In this document: positions 36,804 to 48,479 of the stretch, one piece after another | Numbering within the stretch: position 1 is the stretch's first letter | How the letters are laid out: every line of letters begins with the position of its first letter | DNA from: Gymnothorax reevesii | Lineage: Eukaryota > Chordata > Actinopteri > Anguilliformes > Muraenidae | DNA length: 64,000 bases | Assembly (NCBI GenBank): GCA_029721435.1 | Contig: CM056587.1 | Location: 12,793,167-12,857,166, forward strand | Direction: 5' to 3' | Program-made: the position numbers and the translations under genes | Notes under the pieces: model-generated | Told to the model about the DNA's origin: nothing | Seen by the model: the letters and a program-made list of their open reading frames with translations, nothing else | Database searches by the model: none

Positions 36804-38448
36804 TTTGAGAATGCAGTGCTCCTCTCTAAATTTCTGTCGCCCTCACTAATGAGCATACAAATTACGGTTGAAAGAAAAAATTCAGTGATAATTGTTAAGA
36901 AATAGCATTAAATTCTTGTTAAATTATATTTCATTACTGGATGTACCTTGTATCTAATTTAAAACCCTATTACGACTACAGTGTAAATGGAGGCTCACTT
37001 TGAGCATCTCATCAGTTTTACCTCCGGTTTGATATTAATTTGGTGCTCTAAAACAGTGTGTGTGTGTGTGTGTGTGTGTGTGTATTTCAAGAAGAGGGGC
37101 TGTGAGTGTGTGTGTGCATAGATGCCTATGTTTTTTTTAAAATTCTGTGTATCATTGAGCCATAAATGTGAAAAATCATTTCCATTTGACACTGTGTCTG
37201 TACCTGTAGTTACTGAAACTGACCTCTGATATTGATCTTACCGAGTCTCTTGCTTTGTATAACTGTGCGTGAGACGGAAGGAAATGATGTCACTGTGTTA
37301 CACGTGTCTGTTCTTCAACTTCCCCCTGCTGCTGCCTTATCTGTAGCTGCCGCTGGTGTGTCCGTGTTAACACAGAGAATACCTGTCCTTGTTTAGACAG
37401 CTGAGCATTTGTTATTCCTGCTTGGCTCTGTCCCCGTCCCTCTGATTGTTTACACATTTTAAAAAAGCCTGATGTTATCCGCTTCACATCCTGTGAAACA
37501 CAGGCAGCTGCTCTGCCGGGTCTGAGTCTAAATTACAACGGAAATTGGGGCAGTCAAAGATCAAGTCAGAATTAATTGTTGATCATAATGGTAGTCATAC
37601 CTGATAATTTAGTGCCTGTAGTTTCCTTGAATAAATGAGTTCTTTTCATATTTTTTAGGGGGGTGTTTACCTCTTGTAAATGGATTTATGAGAACGCGAT
37701 CTGATACAATTTGACCTGTGGTGGACCTGGAATAATCTGAGCAAACCTTTGATTTCAATTGCTCGCACTGACATTGCCCGCTTTCTGCTGTTAGCTATTT
37801 TCATGTGTGCAGTTCGAATCAGCTGCGTCTGCCATGATATAATATGTGTGAGAATGGATGCAGCACGTAGTCATCAGTTTCTGGCATCCTCAGTGTATGG
37901 GGCCCCAAGAGTCTTGAGCCCTCGGTGTCAGGGGCCTGCACTGTCTGCAGCCTTCAGTGTCAGGGCTCTGACCTTGGAATTCGAATGGACACAGCTTGCT
38001 GTATTGGCCAGCAAGGGCGCTGCAGGCAGGGCTTTGCAGACTCGCTGGTTGGTACAGCATCGTCTGCGAATTTATTCCTCTCAATTGCCCGCCTTGCTTA
38101 TGCAATGGTGACATTCCTTATGAACGGATTTCGGCGACGTGTCTTTGCTTTATCTGTGATAAAGCAGAGACATGTGCATGATGTGCATTCAGCAGCGCTC
38201 AGTGACATCCCATACTTAACGCATGTAATGTAACCGATATCTGGCTTACACATGAAATAGATAAGAAAACACTGACTCTATTAATAACATCCATTTGTCA
38301 CCCGCCAAACTGAAGTGTGCTTGCCGTTAGATTATCCACTATGCAAAGCAAGTTCGATGGGGAGGACCGCTGCCGGAATGTATTAGCGGTATCTTGATCC
38401 GTTCTATTGAGCTGAGTTTAGAATTTATTTATTGCAGAATGTTTTATG

Positions 38449-38465
38449 AACAGCAGGGGGAGCTG
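38449..38465 (+). promoter_or_regulatory. CTCF-like motif
   Basis: AACAGCAGGGGGAGCTG is close to the CTCF core. Motif match only. Confidence 0.3.
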
Positions 38466-39416
38466 CTAATTCTCAGTTGACTGGCACAGCTTCTGTTGAG
38501 CAGCTTAATTTCACTGGAACATCCGAGCCACGGTCCTAAAGACACAGGGAGAGCATCTTGCTGTGATCACCGCACTTTGGGCTCTTACACAGAAACGCAA
38601 ACAGGACTGTCTCTGTTTCAGGCTGTGCTGCCAATGTTTGTGTTCTTTTGAGAAATGACTTCAGTGTAAGTTAGTTCGTGTGCGTGTTGGTGTGTATGTC
38701 CGTGATTTCAGTGTTGTGTTTGTGAGTGTGTCTGTGTGTGTGTTTGTGTATTTTAAATGTTTATTGCTGAAGACCAGCACCTCCTCAATGAGGGGTGAGA
38801 AATAAATTTTGTAAATTCTGATATCACTGTATGTCTGTTAAGCATGTTTTTCATCCACAGCACAACATCAAGAGCATTCATCCTCTGTACACATCCCTCT
38901 GGAAATGGAGTTTAGTGGAATTTATTGTTGCGGGGGAGCTGTGTTCTGACTTGCTGCTGTAAAGCTGTGTGGGCCTCTGGCTCTGAGAAGGCTGTGTGTG
39001 AGTGCGCAAATGAGCGTCTGAGTATGTGTGCGAATGTGTCTGAGTGCGTGTATGCATGTCTTTGCACATGCAGGTCTAAGTGAGTGTGTGTGTATAGATG
39101 TGTGGACTTGTATGTGTGTGTTTTTACATGTTATCGTGCGATTCTGAGTGTGCTTGTGTGTCTGTGAGTGAGGGTTGGGGAACTGTTTGTGAGATGAGTG
39201 ATGACTGGCCCTGACACTCTCTTTGTGATCCCTTCTGCTTTGCGCTGCTGTGGTCTGACAGTGGAGAGAGAGGTCAGATGTCACAGGGCCTGGTGGGGTT
39301 TATTGCGTGAAGCTGGCAGCGGCCCTGCCTTGCGGAGCACTCAGTACATCAGGACGGAAAGCAATGGAAACTGAGCTCATGATCCTCTGCGCGTGCTGCG
39401 CTGAGTTTGTCTCTGC

Positions 39417-39429
39417 TGCCCTCTGCAGG
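39417..39429 (-). promoter_or_regulatory. CTCF-like motif
   Basis: TGCCCTCTGCAGG, on the minus strand CCTGCAGAGGGCA, agrees with 12 of 13 core positions by eye. Motif match only. Confidence 0.3.
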
Positions 39430-40191
39430 GGACATGGTGTCAGTGCTGGGTTTGGAGTGGAAAAAAAAAAGCTGGTAGATGCAGTACATTGATTCTCCAG
39501 GTTCTGCTTCTCTATGGAGGCTGAATCCCTGTCTGGAGAAGGACTGTTAGCGTGTTCCTAGCTCTTTGCTGGCATGGCTTTGATGTGCGTGGGACTCAAT
39601 GCCTCTGCTCTTTCATTTCGACACAGTCTTAAGGCCAAGCCTGACCTGTTTTCGCCAAACGGAAGGACGGGAAATTCCAGAATCAATTGGCGCACAAGCA
39701 AAGGCGAGATGCGTTGAGTGACGGGGGCGATGTGTGGACGGAGGGAATGGTGGGGGTGAGGAGGGCGGAGCCGACAGACTTTTGGGTGTCTGCATCACCA
39801 CGATGTGAGAACGGTGGCTTCGGCTCCCATGGGCAGCTGCGGGGGTTAACGAGGGTGAGGTCTACCATGTTCCTCCGAAATCCCCTGAGTCTTACCTCAT
39901 CGTCCAGCTGTCTGCCCCAGGGGGGGAAGCCTCTTTGTGATCTTGGATTGAGGCACTGATTCACCATGCTGGTGTCCTGAGCTCGATTGATTGTGTAATG
40001 GCTTTTTCACACAGCTGCAATTAGCCATGGAGGGAGCGTGAGAGACTGGAACATCTGTTGGTGAATGTTGTCCAAAGACTCAGCCAGCCTGATAGTTTCT
40101 TTAACTGTCCGTGTCCAGGATCAGCCAGTAGCTTTGTGTTATATTTCTGCATGAAGAATGTATTGAGTAATGGGCCGTGATATCATCAAAT

Positions 40192-42458
40192 GGGTCTTTC
40201 CATATGAACTCAACCAAAGTACAAGAATCTTCCATAGTCACAGACTCAGATTTGGCTCAAATTTATTTTTGGAATACCTCTATATTCATAATGAACACAT
40301 GCAGAATTTTAGGATCCTACTCAAAGGTGTTTCCAAGAAATAGCCCCCCAAAAATCAAGGGCCTTGCCCAAGCGAGACATAAAAATTATTTTATAGGGAT
40401 TTTGGAGGCTAATATTTTTGGAACAAATCATAGGTATGGGCTGAAAATTGCTACTTAGGGTAATTTTGGTCCATGTTTTCAGAATCTCTTGTCAGAATGT
40501 ATGTATCTCTTTTCATTTTCAAGATATTGGCCTCTCATAAATTAACATTTTTATGGGTGATAATCGAAAATTCAGTTCTCAAGGGGCCCTATGAGGCCAG
40601 GATCTTTTGCAGAGATTAATTTGTGCTGAATTCCTCCCATTTGAGGGCAGGTCTGTCTATACAAGGAAGGTTGACTGCATCCAGGGCATAACAGTGGAGT
40701 TTGCAGACCCTGAAAAAGTCACCTTTTTGCCATCAAGTTCACCATGTGGGCAGTTACCCGTGGTAATGAAACTTGTTCTACATAAATTTGTATATCTTTG
40801 CTTTATTTGTTCAAAATTACAACTTGCTTTCTTATCTCCTTCACTGTTTAACCCTCTATTAACCAAACCCTTTTCCAATTGTGTTAAAATTATTTCCCTA
40901 TGCAAAAATGTTTATTTTGGGCCATTTTTTTAAAAACAGTAGACAAAACTTTTTCGACACATTTGGCCCACCTTTCCAAATTGTAACAAATCTGCTACAT
41001 TGGGTAATAATGCTAATGAAAAAATTTAAGTGTTTCTCAAATGTTGTTCTCAAGTTATTCTCAAATGTTTATTTGGCAATGAGAAACAAAGCCAACAAGG
41101 TGTCCAGGCTGTCAACCCTTTTACTTCATGTAGCAGGTATGCTACGCTGGTCGATAGAGGGTTAATCATGTTATCAAATATAGGCATTTTAGAGTATTAA
41201 CGCCCTTTCTTATGCCCTTTGTTCTTCAGCCAGAAGTTTTCAATAGACAGAGCCTACTCATAAACTCAAGTTCCACCATTTCCTAAGATAATCTGACATC
41301 TGACATGCTGTTGCATTCCCTACTTAGGATGTCCCAGGTATTGCATCATCTTCCATGGGTATTGCATCATCTCTAGTTAAAACAATAGGGTAGCTAATTA
41401 ATGAATTCACTGAAGCTTCAGCATGTCTTCGGACGGGTGCGAAATTGGGATTTCCTTGGATGAGGAATGCGACAAACATACTTACTGTCGCATTCCTCAT
41501 CCAAGGAAATCCCAATTTTGCACCTGTCAGAAGCCACGCTGGGGCTTCAATGAATTTGTAAATGACCTACCCTATTGCAGCATCTCTGATTAAAACAGTA
41601 CCCATGGAAGATGATGCAATACCTGGGAGATCCTAAGTAGGGAATGCAGCAGCATGTCAGATGTCAGATTATCTTAGGAAATGATGTAACTTGAGCTTCT
41701 AAGTAGGCACTGTCTATTTGAAACTTCTAGGTGCAGAACAAAAGGGATAATAATGGGCATTTTCACTCCAAAATATATTTGATAACATGATTAAATAATG
41801 AAGGAGATGGAAAAACAAGTTGTAATTTTGAACAATAACGGCAAGATATATACATTCTGTAGAACAAGTTTCATTACCATGGATGACCGCCCACATAGTG
41901 AACTTGCCAACCCAAAATTGGCAAAAAAAAGTTCTTTTTTCAGCTGGGTCCTTTTCAGGGTCTCCTAACTCCACTATTATGCCTTGGGTGCAGTAAATCT
42001 TCCTTGTTTAGGCAGACCTGTCCTCAAGTAGAAGGAATCCAGCACAATTTAGCCTCTGTTAGGAATCCTGGCCACAAAGGGGGTTCTTAAACTGAATTTT
42101 TGATTTCCACCTGTAAAAAGTTTCATATATGAGAGGGCATTATCTTGAAAATGAAAAGAGATGGATACATTCTGACAAGAGATTCTGAAAGCATGGACCC
42201 AAATTACCCTGGGTAGCAATTCGCAGCCCTTACCTATGATTTGTTCCAAAAATATTGGCTTCTGAAATCATTTGCAATGGGTGTGGGCATGGCCCTTGAT
42301 TTTTGATTTTTGATTTTTTATCATGGAACCCCCATGAAGTAGGACACTAAAATTTTGCAAGTGTTCATTATGAATATAGAAGTACTCCCAAAATAAATTT
42401 GAGCCGAATCTGAGTCGGTGACGGAGGGACCTGTGGTTGCCTGCATATGGAATGACCC
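40192..42458. mobile_element. Large foldback (near-palindrome), arms about 0.97 kb
   Basis: The left arm (40192-41474) and right arm (41486-42458) are inverted copies around an 11-base loop at 41475-41485. Next to the loop the arms are nearly perfect (GGATTTCCTTGGATGAGGAA / GCGACA and its complement). Outward they agree at roughly 80-85 percent by eye out to GGGTCTTTCCATATG and its partner CATATGGAATGACCC. The left arm is longer only because of a 310-bp insertion at 40852-41161. No transposase is encoded. It is either a foldback-type transposon or an old inverted duplication of a repeat. If transcribed, it would form a very long RNA hairpin. Confidence 0.9.
40852..41161. mobile_element. piggyBac-type MITE in the left foldback arm
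   Basis: Flanked by TTAA at 40848-40851 and 41162-41165. Ends CCCTCTATTAACCA and, reversed, CCCTCTATCGACCA form the terminal inverted repeat. TTAA duplication with CCCT ends is the signature of piggyBac elements. The matching place in the other arm (TTAA at 41791-41794) lacks the insert. No open reading frame. Confidence 0.88.
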
Positions 42459-42469
42459 AAACTAATATC

Positions 42470-43179
42470 CTCTGCACCTGATGAGAAATGATTTTGATGT
42501 TTATTCTTGAACTTCGGTGCAAAAATGTTTTCAAGAAGTGGGTCTGGACCTGCTGAGGACTGATTGGCCCAAGGCTGCCGTGAGACTGGTTCTGGCCAGC
42601 TGATCAATTTGTCACTTGCCCTACAATTAAAATAAAAATAAAATCTGTATTTTTATGCATTTTGGATATGCCATATGCAAATGCACAACAATTAATATTT
42701 TGTTTTAAACTAAAAAGAATATACATTTATGCCTTTTTTGATGGATGTCATTTTTTGTGTTTTTATTTCACTGGGACTAATTTACTCTTGCTGCAGGCAT
42801 AAGTCTAGTCTTTGTTTTAAGTTATAACTGAAATGTTTTTTTCCATATTCATTTTTTGGAGACTGGTACATTTTTTTTTTTGTAAAAAATGGCCGCTCAA
42901 AACCAGTTTCACCACCTGACTAGCTGTTTATGCTGTCACAAGCTGCTGAAGTTGAATTTGTTTGCTCTGCAAATCAAGCATCATATTAAATGGGGTGAAC
43001 CGACCTTTGTTTATTTTGTGATTTCAACACTCAGAAAAAAACTACAAAACTACAGATGGAGATCTGCTATTGCCTATTCTTTCGTAGTAATTTGTATATT
43101 TATCTTCTTTCTTGCCTTTGAGAGTCCAGGAACTTGGTATTTCCTTTTCTACGTTTTTGACAAAGAAGAATAAAGAAAT
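42470..43179. other. AT-rich noncoding
   Basis: AT-rich sequence without a recognised feature. Confidence 0.45.
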
Positions 43180-43770
43180 ACCAGCCAAATCTATAAAAGT
43201 TGGGGCAGTATGAAAAACTGATTTGTAATTAATCCTTAAATTTTGAAAACAATTTAAACACAAGATGTTCAATGTTTAACTTTTTTTCTTGCTTGTTATC
43301 AGAAATATATAATTAAGATAGGCTTGAGCCTTGAGAAGACTGTGGCGTTCCTGGAAATTTTTGACGTTTGGCTTTGCCCGCACAACACATGAAGTTAACT
43401 TGCAGTTATGAATGCAGGACTTGTTCATCCTTCGGACACAGATTTCTTCAACTCCCTGAATCTATTAGTAGTGTTGTGCTCTGCTGTGGGTGAAATCTAT
43501 TGACTCTTGACATATCTTTGCTTGTAAGTGATTTTCTCTTCGGTGGAAAGTCCGTCCATTCGAAACACGATAGCATCACCTGTTTAACATCTGTTGACCT
43601 GCTGATTTGTTTAAGCATTCCACTACTTTCTTGGTGTTGAATTGCCCCTGTCCTAACTTTTTTAGAAGTTGCAGCCAGCACCAAATTTAAAATGAGCACA
43701 TATTTCCCAAATAAAAAACAAAGAAGTTAATGAAGTAAAAAAAAAATCAAATATTTTGTGCAATGTTCAG
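43180..43770. mobile_element. Degenerate MITE (AAAGTTGGGACAG family)
   Basis: Near the left end is AAAAGTTGGGGCAGTATG and near the right is GCCCCTGTCCTAACTTTTTT, with AAATTTAAAATGAGCACATA and TCAAATATTTTGTG beyond it. This is the layout of a widely dispersed fish MITE whose copies read AAAGTTGGGACAG..CTGTCCCAACTTTTTT. The copy is diverged and its outer ends are uncertain. Confidence 0.6.
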
Positions 43771-44262
43771 TTTGAAAGATTGGCCTCTGGGGCAGCAGAA
43801 ATCTGAGTGGGCGTGGCTCTGTGATGTGGCTGTTATAACGTGAGCAGTGTCACGGTCATTGAAGCACAAGGCACTGTGTCTGCGCTGTCTGTGACCGAGA
43901 GCTCCTCTCATCTCATACAGTTACTCCCACCCCACACCACTTATGGGTGAGGAGTCTGGCCTCCCGGCTCCGAGAAATGTGCCCTGAAACCCCCGCCCCC
44001 TGCTGTGTGCGTGTTGGCCTGTCCTCTGTAGTCATGTGTCGGTGTGATTACACACGTTGGTTGATCTTGCACCCCGACCAGTCTCATCGGGGCCCCCTTG
44101 TCATCTGAGATGTGTCTGTAGCAATTCCCCCCCACCACTCTCGCCACCCACACGCGGCTCTCTTGCCTTTTTGAAGTGCAGAGACCATGGTTTACTGTGA
44201 CCCCAACACTGGCCTCTCCCTGTCTGCCATAACAAAAGGGTCCAGAGCAGGGGAGGCCTTTT
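43771..44262. other. Noncoding, no recognised feature
   Basis: Nothing recognised. Confidence 0.45.
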
Positions 44263-44264
44263 TT

Positions 44265-44755
44265 TTTGGCTGCAATACTGACTCATCTCTTAATGCTGAT
44301 GTTTAGGAGGATCACTGACTCATCTCTCAATGCTGATGTTTAGGAGGATCACTGACTTATCTCGCAATGTTGATGTTTAGGTGGCTCACTGACTCATCTC
44401 GCAATGCTGATGTTTAGGAGTATTACTGACTTGTCTCGCAATGCTGATGTTTAGGAGGATCACTGACTCATCTTGCAATGTTGATGTTTAGAAATATTAC
44501 TGACGTATCTCGCAATGCTGATGTTTAGGAGGATCACTGACTCATCTTGCAGTGTTGATGTTTAGAAGTATTACTGACGTATCTCGCAATGCTGATGTTT
44601 AGGAGTATTACTGACTCATCTCGCAATGTTGATGTTTAGGAGGATCACTGGCTCATCTCGCAATGTTGATGTTTATGAGGATCACTGACTCATCTTACCA
44701 TACTTCTGTTTAGGAGTATTACCAGCAGGCAATGCTGATGTTTAGGAGTATTACT
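44265..44755. repeat. 37-bp minisatellite, first block
   Basis: About 13 copies of CTGACTCATCTCGCAATGCT followed by GATGTTTAGGAGGATCA, with point differences (GGATCA or TATTA) that form higher-order alternation in places. Confidence 0.95.
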
Positions 44756-45178
44756 ATGGAACAAAATTTGTTCCAACAGAAATTGAATTGAATTGAATTA
44801 GTTTTGAATTGAATTTAACTTGCTTTGAATTGAGTTTCATCAGGTTTTGAATTTTGGGTTTGAATTGAATTGAATTGGCTTTGAATTGAATTGAATTTGA
44901 TTTGAATTGAATTTGAATTTTATCTGTTTTGAAATTGAATGGACAAGTGATCTGAGACTGAATCCAGTTATTTGTATTGAATTTAAGATAAAACTTGAAG
45001 CATTTCATTCAGTTCTCACATTCAAATTCAGTTCATAAAATTCAAATTCAGTTCTCTAAATTCAAATCCAAGTTGAGTAACATCACATGAATGCGCATCG
45101 CAAGCTGCAGCCCCGCCTCCGTCCCTCCTACTTCACGCCTGGGGCTTAGTAGGAGGGACGGAGGCGGGCTGCAGCTCA
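44756..45178. repeat. TTGAA-rich insert with GC hairpin in the array
   Basis: The minisatellite is broken by a block that starts at a near-palindrome GGAACAAAATTTGTTCC. It runs through tandem TTGAATTGAA words (44780-44935) and their reverse TTCAAATTCA words (45008-45070), and ends in a GC-rich hairpin. After it the 37-bp array resumes at CAATGCAGATGCTCAGGAGT. It behaves like an insertion, class unknown. Confidence 0.65.
45103..45176. repeat. GC-rich perfect hairpin
   Basis: Left stem 45103-45131 and right stem 45149-45176 are complementary over 28 bp, with one extra C on the left (CCTCCGTCCCTCCTAC / GTAGGAGGGACGGAGG), around a 17-base loop. The flanks are strongly AT-rich, so the contrast is sharp. 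Confidence 0.92.
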
Positions 45179-45535
45179 CAATGCAGATGCTCAGGAGTAT
45201 TACTGACTCATCTTATCATATTTATGTTTAGGAGTATTACCAACTGGCAATGCTGATGTTTAGGAGTATTACTGACTCATCTTTATCATACTTATGTTTA
45301 GGAGTATTACCAACTGGCAATGCTGCTGTTGCTGTTTTACTGATTCATTTCACAATACTGATGTTTGGGAGTATTACGGACTCATTTCGCAATGCTTGCC
45401 TTTAGAAGTATTACCAAACTTTTGTTTATTAGCATTGCTAACTCATCTCCCAATGATCATGTTTAGGAGTACTAACTCATCTGGCAATGCTTGTGTTTGA
45501 GTTTTGCAAATTCATCTTGCAGCGTCTGTGATCCT
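45179..45535. repeat. 37-bp minisatellite, second block
   Basis: Diverged copies of the TGATGTTTAGGAGTATTACT unit, some with CCAACTGGCAATG in place of GACTCATCTCGCAATG. Confidence 0.88.
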
Positions 45536-45559
45536 CAGTATGATTGACTTTTTTTGGAA

Positions 45560-46840
45560 TGCTCGAGTTTGGGAGAATTAGGAGAGTGGGAACTCATTCA
45601 TCTTCCTTTGGATGGAAACTCGCCAGATATGTTTAGGATGCAAAACTCACCAGTCATGTTCAGGATGGCAACTCGCCGGCGGTTGTTTAGGATGCAAACT
45701 CACCAGTTTAGGATCGAAACTCGCTGGTCGTTTTAAGGATAGAAACTCTCTGGTCATGTTTAGGATGGAAACTCTGTAGTCATTTTGAGGATGGAAACTT
45801 GTCAGTTGCATTTAGGATGCAAAACTCCCTGGTCTTGTTCAGGATGGGAATTCGCCGGTCTTGTTTAGGATGCAGATTCGTCATTTTTATGTAGGACAGA
45901 AACTTGCTGGTTGTTTTTAAGGTGCACTGTGCAAGTTTGTTTACTTTCACTTCTGTTGACATTGGAACCCAAACAAAACAGAGGTAGCCTGCCCCTCCCT
46001 CCCATAGTTCCAGCCTTCCCACGCTTCCATAACTGTCAACTCTTGTCGGTGATTGGCCGGGATGGTTTATGTTATGGGGCACAGCCTGTGCCCCTTGTGT
46101 TTATTTGCAGTTTGTGATGCCTGGAGAGATGTCGGCGAATTGAGACAAAAATATAATCGCGCAGAAAGTAAACAAACTTGCATAGTGCACCTTTAAGGAT
46201 AAAACTTTACCAGTTGCATTTAGGATGGAAACTCGCTGCTCATCTTTAGAATAGAGAACTCCCCTGTCATATTAAGGACCATTCATGTTTAGGACAGAAT
46301 TGTTGTGTTTAGGGTAGAAACTTTCCGGGGGTTGTTTTGACGGACATTCGCCGGTCATGTTAGGATGGAAGCTCACCGGCCGTGCTCTGGATCGAAACTC
46401 TGGTTTTATGTAGGAAGGAAACTCGCAGGTCATTTTTAGAATGGAAACTTGTCTTTTGTATTCAGGATGCAAAACTCGCCAGTCGTGTTTAGGACGGACA
46501 CTGGCCAGACTTGTTCAGGATGGACACTCGCTGGTCTTGTATTGGGTGGAAAATCACTGGTGGTGGTTAGATTGCATATCCACCAGTTTTGTTTATGATG
46601 GAAACTTGCTGGTTGTGTTTTTGATGGAAACTCACAAGTTGTGCTTTGGATGTAAAACTCCCTGGTCAAGTTGTGGATGGAAACTTACCAGTCTTGCTCA
46701 GGATTGCAACTCCCTGGTTGTTTTAAGGATAAAAACTTGATGGTCATATTCAGGATGGAAACTCGCTGGTGTTGTTTAGGATAGAAACTCTTCAGTCCTG
46801 CACAGGAAGGAAACTTGCCGGTTGCAGTGATGTTGATAGG
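45560..46840. repeat. About 30-bp minisatellite, main block
   Basis: Dozens of variants of GTTTAGGATGGAAACTCGCC followed by (A/G)GTC(A/G/T)T. Unit length is about 28-31 bp. Open stretches here are products of the repeat. The block is interrupted by the MITE at 45921-46192. Confidence 0.93.
45921..46192. mobile_element. 272-bp MITE inside the 30-bp minisatellite
   Basis: Ends GGTGCACTGTGCAAGTTTGT (then TTACTTTC) and, reversed, AGGTGCACTATGCAAGTTTG (then TTTACTTTC) give a terminal inverted repeat of about 28 bp with one or two mismatches. TTAA flanks both sides (45917-45920 and 46193-46196), although the host repeat itself carries TTTTAAGGAT, so the duplication length is uncertain. Confidence 0.82.
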
Positions 46841-47523
46841 TTTTTAATTTAGTGAGTCCCCAGGACCCACAGGTGGTGATTTGAGTGGGTCCCTGGGTAA
46901 TTCAGTGGGTCCCCAATGGAAAAAAAAATTTCTCTCTATTTCTTATATTCTCCTATTTCTTAAATTGTAGTGTTAAACTGCTTTGATGGTGGGGTGATAT
47001 GGTTATAATTAACAGAAATATTCATGTATGTGCAAAATGTATATAAAATTAAACAAATAAAATTCCAAATCTGAAAAGTTTATCGCAAAACAACTGTCAC
47101 AGTGGCATGACATACAAAATTAAAATAAAATATCATTTTTGTAGCTAAATAAATTGCACCAAAATAAATTACTAAAATTCAAATGAAAACAAAATGTAGT
47201 ACCAAAATAAATTGACAATAAAAGTGCTGATTTTAACATATAAACAAAACATTCTCATCACCATAGTTAACAAATAAACTGTCTCCAAAATAACACCAAA
47301 ATCTTCTTGTCTGAAGATCAACAAAATCAAATGAACTAAGTCAATCACTGCGAAACTTTTGGCACAAAAATGAAACTTAACTAACGGTAGAAAGTCTGTT
47401 GAGAAAAATGAAATGATGCAGTTATGTTTGTGGTGAGAGGGTTGAAACGGCGCTTGTCTCGTCTGCTGACAGGAAGGTTTCTTTTGCTAGTTACTGTGAT
47501 TTTAAACATGAGTTGTTCACTAT
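46841..47523. other. AT-rich insert in the minisatellite
   Basis: A stretch beginning with twice-repeated AGTGGGTCCC(C/T) words, then AT-rich sequence rich in AAATAAA. It separates two parts of the same minisatellite and is therefore probably inserted material; class not recognised. Confidence 0.45.
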
Positions 47524-47524
47524 G

Positions 47525-48466
47525 GGCCGATTTCACAAAAGCATTTTAGCGAGCCTGTAAACGCATGTTAAAATGCCGTTGTACGCGGATAGCTAACCGA
47601 ACGTTTAAACTCCATTTCACGAGATGGGATCATCGCACGTTAAACTGCACGCGGATAACCTTGCGTTTAGCCCTCAGACTAAACGGGTGCGGTCAAATAA
47701 TGACAACTTGCCATCGCATAACGGGCATTTCCAGTTGTCGTTACCGGTTAATAACCCCGCGTGTAAGGGTAGTCGCGTTGTGGACAAGCATTTCGCAAAG
47801 AGATGTCGGCAAAGAAAACGTGGCGAGAATTGAACTTCGCTACACAGAATGTCAAACTTTTTATGCGTGTCCAGTGGATGTGAGCAAGATGCTGACGTCA
47901 GACCCATCCTTCACCAAAACGGTTTCAGCCTACGCATTCGTGTGATTTCACAAACTCATTTGCGCTGTCATTATCGGTGAAGCGTAAAAAAATGCAGTTC
48001 GGACTTCGCTCTCAGTAGCCTTTTTAGAAAATGTAAAGGTTGATGTAAACGAAAATCGTGGCCTTGCAAAACCCTTCTATTTAGTGAACAAGAAACCGAA
48101 GAAAGCAACTGATGTATTCATTCATTTCATTTATTTTATTTGCGCATTTCTTTTCCAGAAAAGGCGCAAGTCTTGCTCAAAATCTACCAGGCAACCAGAC
48201 GAAGGCAGGTCGGCGTCACTTATTTAGGTGCAAATCAATCTGTGGCAGTAGTTTTCGCGATTTAAACATACCTTCACGAGCATTTTTTTAAGTTTCTTTT
48301 GTTATTTTTTTAGTTTTAAGTAAGTAAGTTTTTTTTTTTGTTATATTTAGAAGCACGCGGACAGTTGCTCCTAGTGAAACGGTGATTAAAATTAAACTCA
48401 TGCTAAATGCGTGATTAAGAAAGTTATCTGCGTGCAAACCTGAAAAGGCTTTTGTGAAATCGGCCC
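47525..48466. mobile_element. Non-autonomous DNA transposon, about 0.94 kb
   Basis: Ends GGGCCGATTTCACAAAAGC and, reversed, GGGCCGATTTCACAAAAGC are a perfect 19-bp terminal inverted repeat. The interior has subterminal GTTAAA/ACGCGGATAAC words and no recognisable transposase. The GGGCC.. start resembles the TAA-flanked MITE at 26738, so a PIF/Harbinger relation is possible, but the flanks (TAT and AAT) do not show a clean 3-bp duplication. Confidence 0.82.
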
Positions 48467-48479
48467 AATGTATCGTTTT

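Larger units (their letters stand above)
36071..40180. other. Noncoding; TG tracts and CTCF-like sites
   Basis: TG microsatellite at 37056-37083 and TG-rich stretches at 38675-38755 and 38990-39170. Three CTCF-like motifs are listed separately. Open stretches at 37749-38233 lack domains. No gene recognised. Confidence 0.45.

Noticed and set aside
47565..47945. 126-residue protein inside the 0.94-kb transposon
   Set aside because: Arg/Thr/Cys-rich with no transposase or zinc-finger pattern; it lies in repeated subterminal words.
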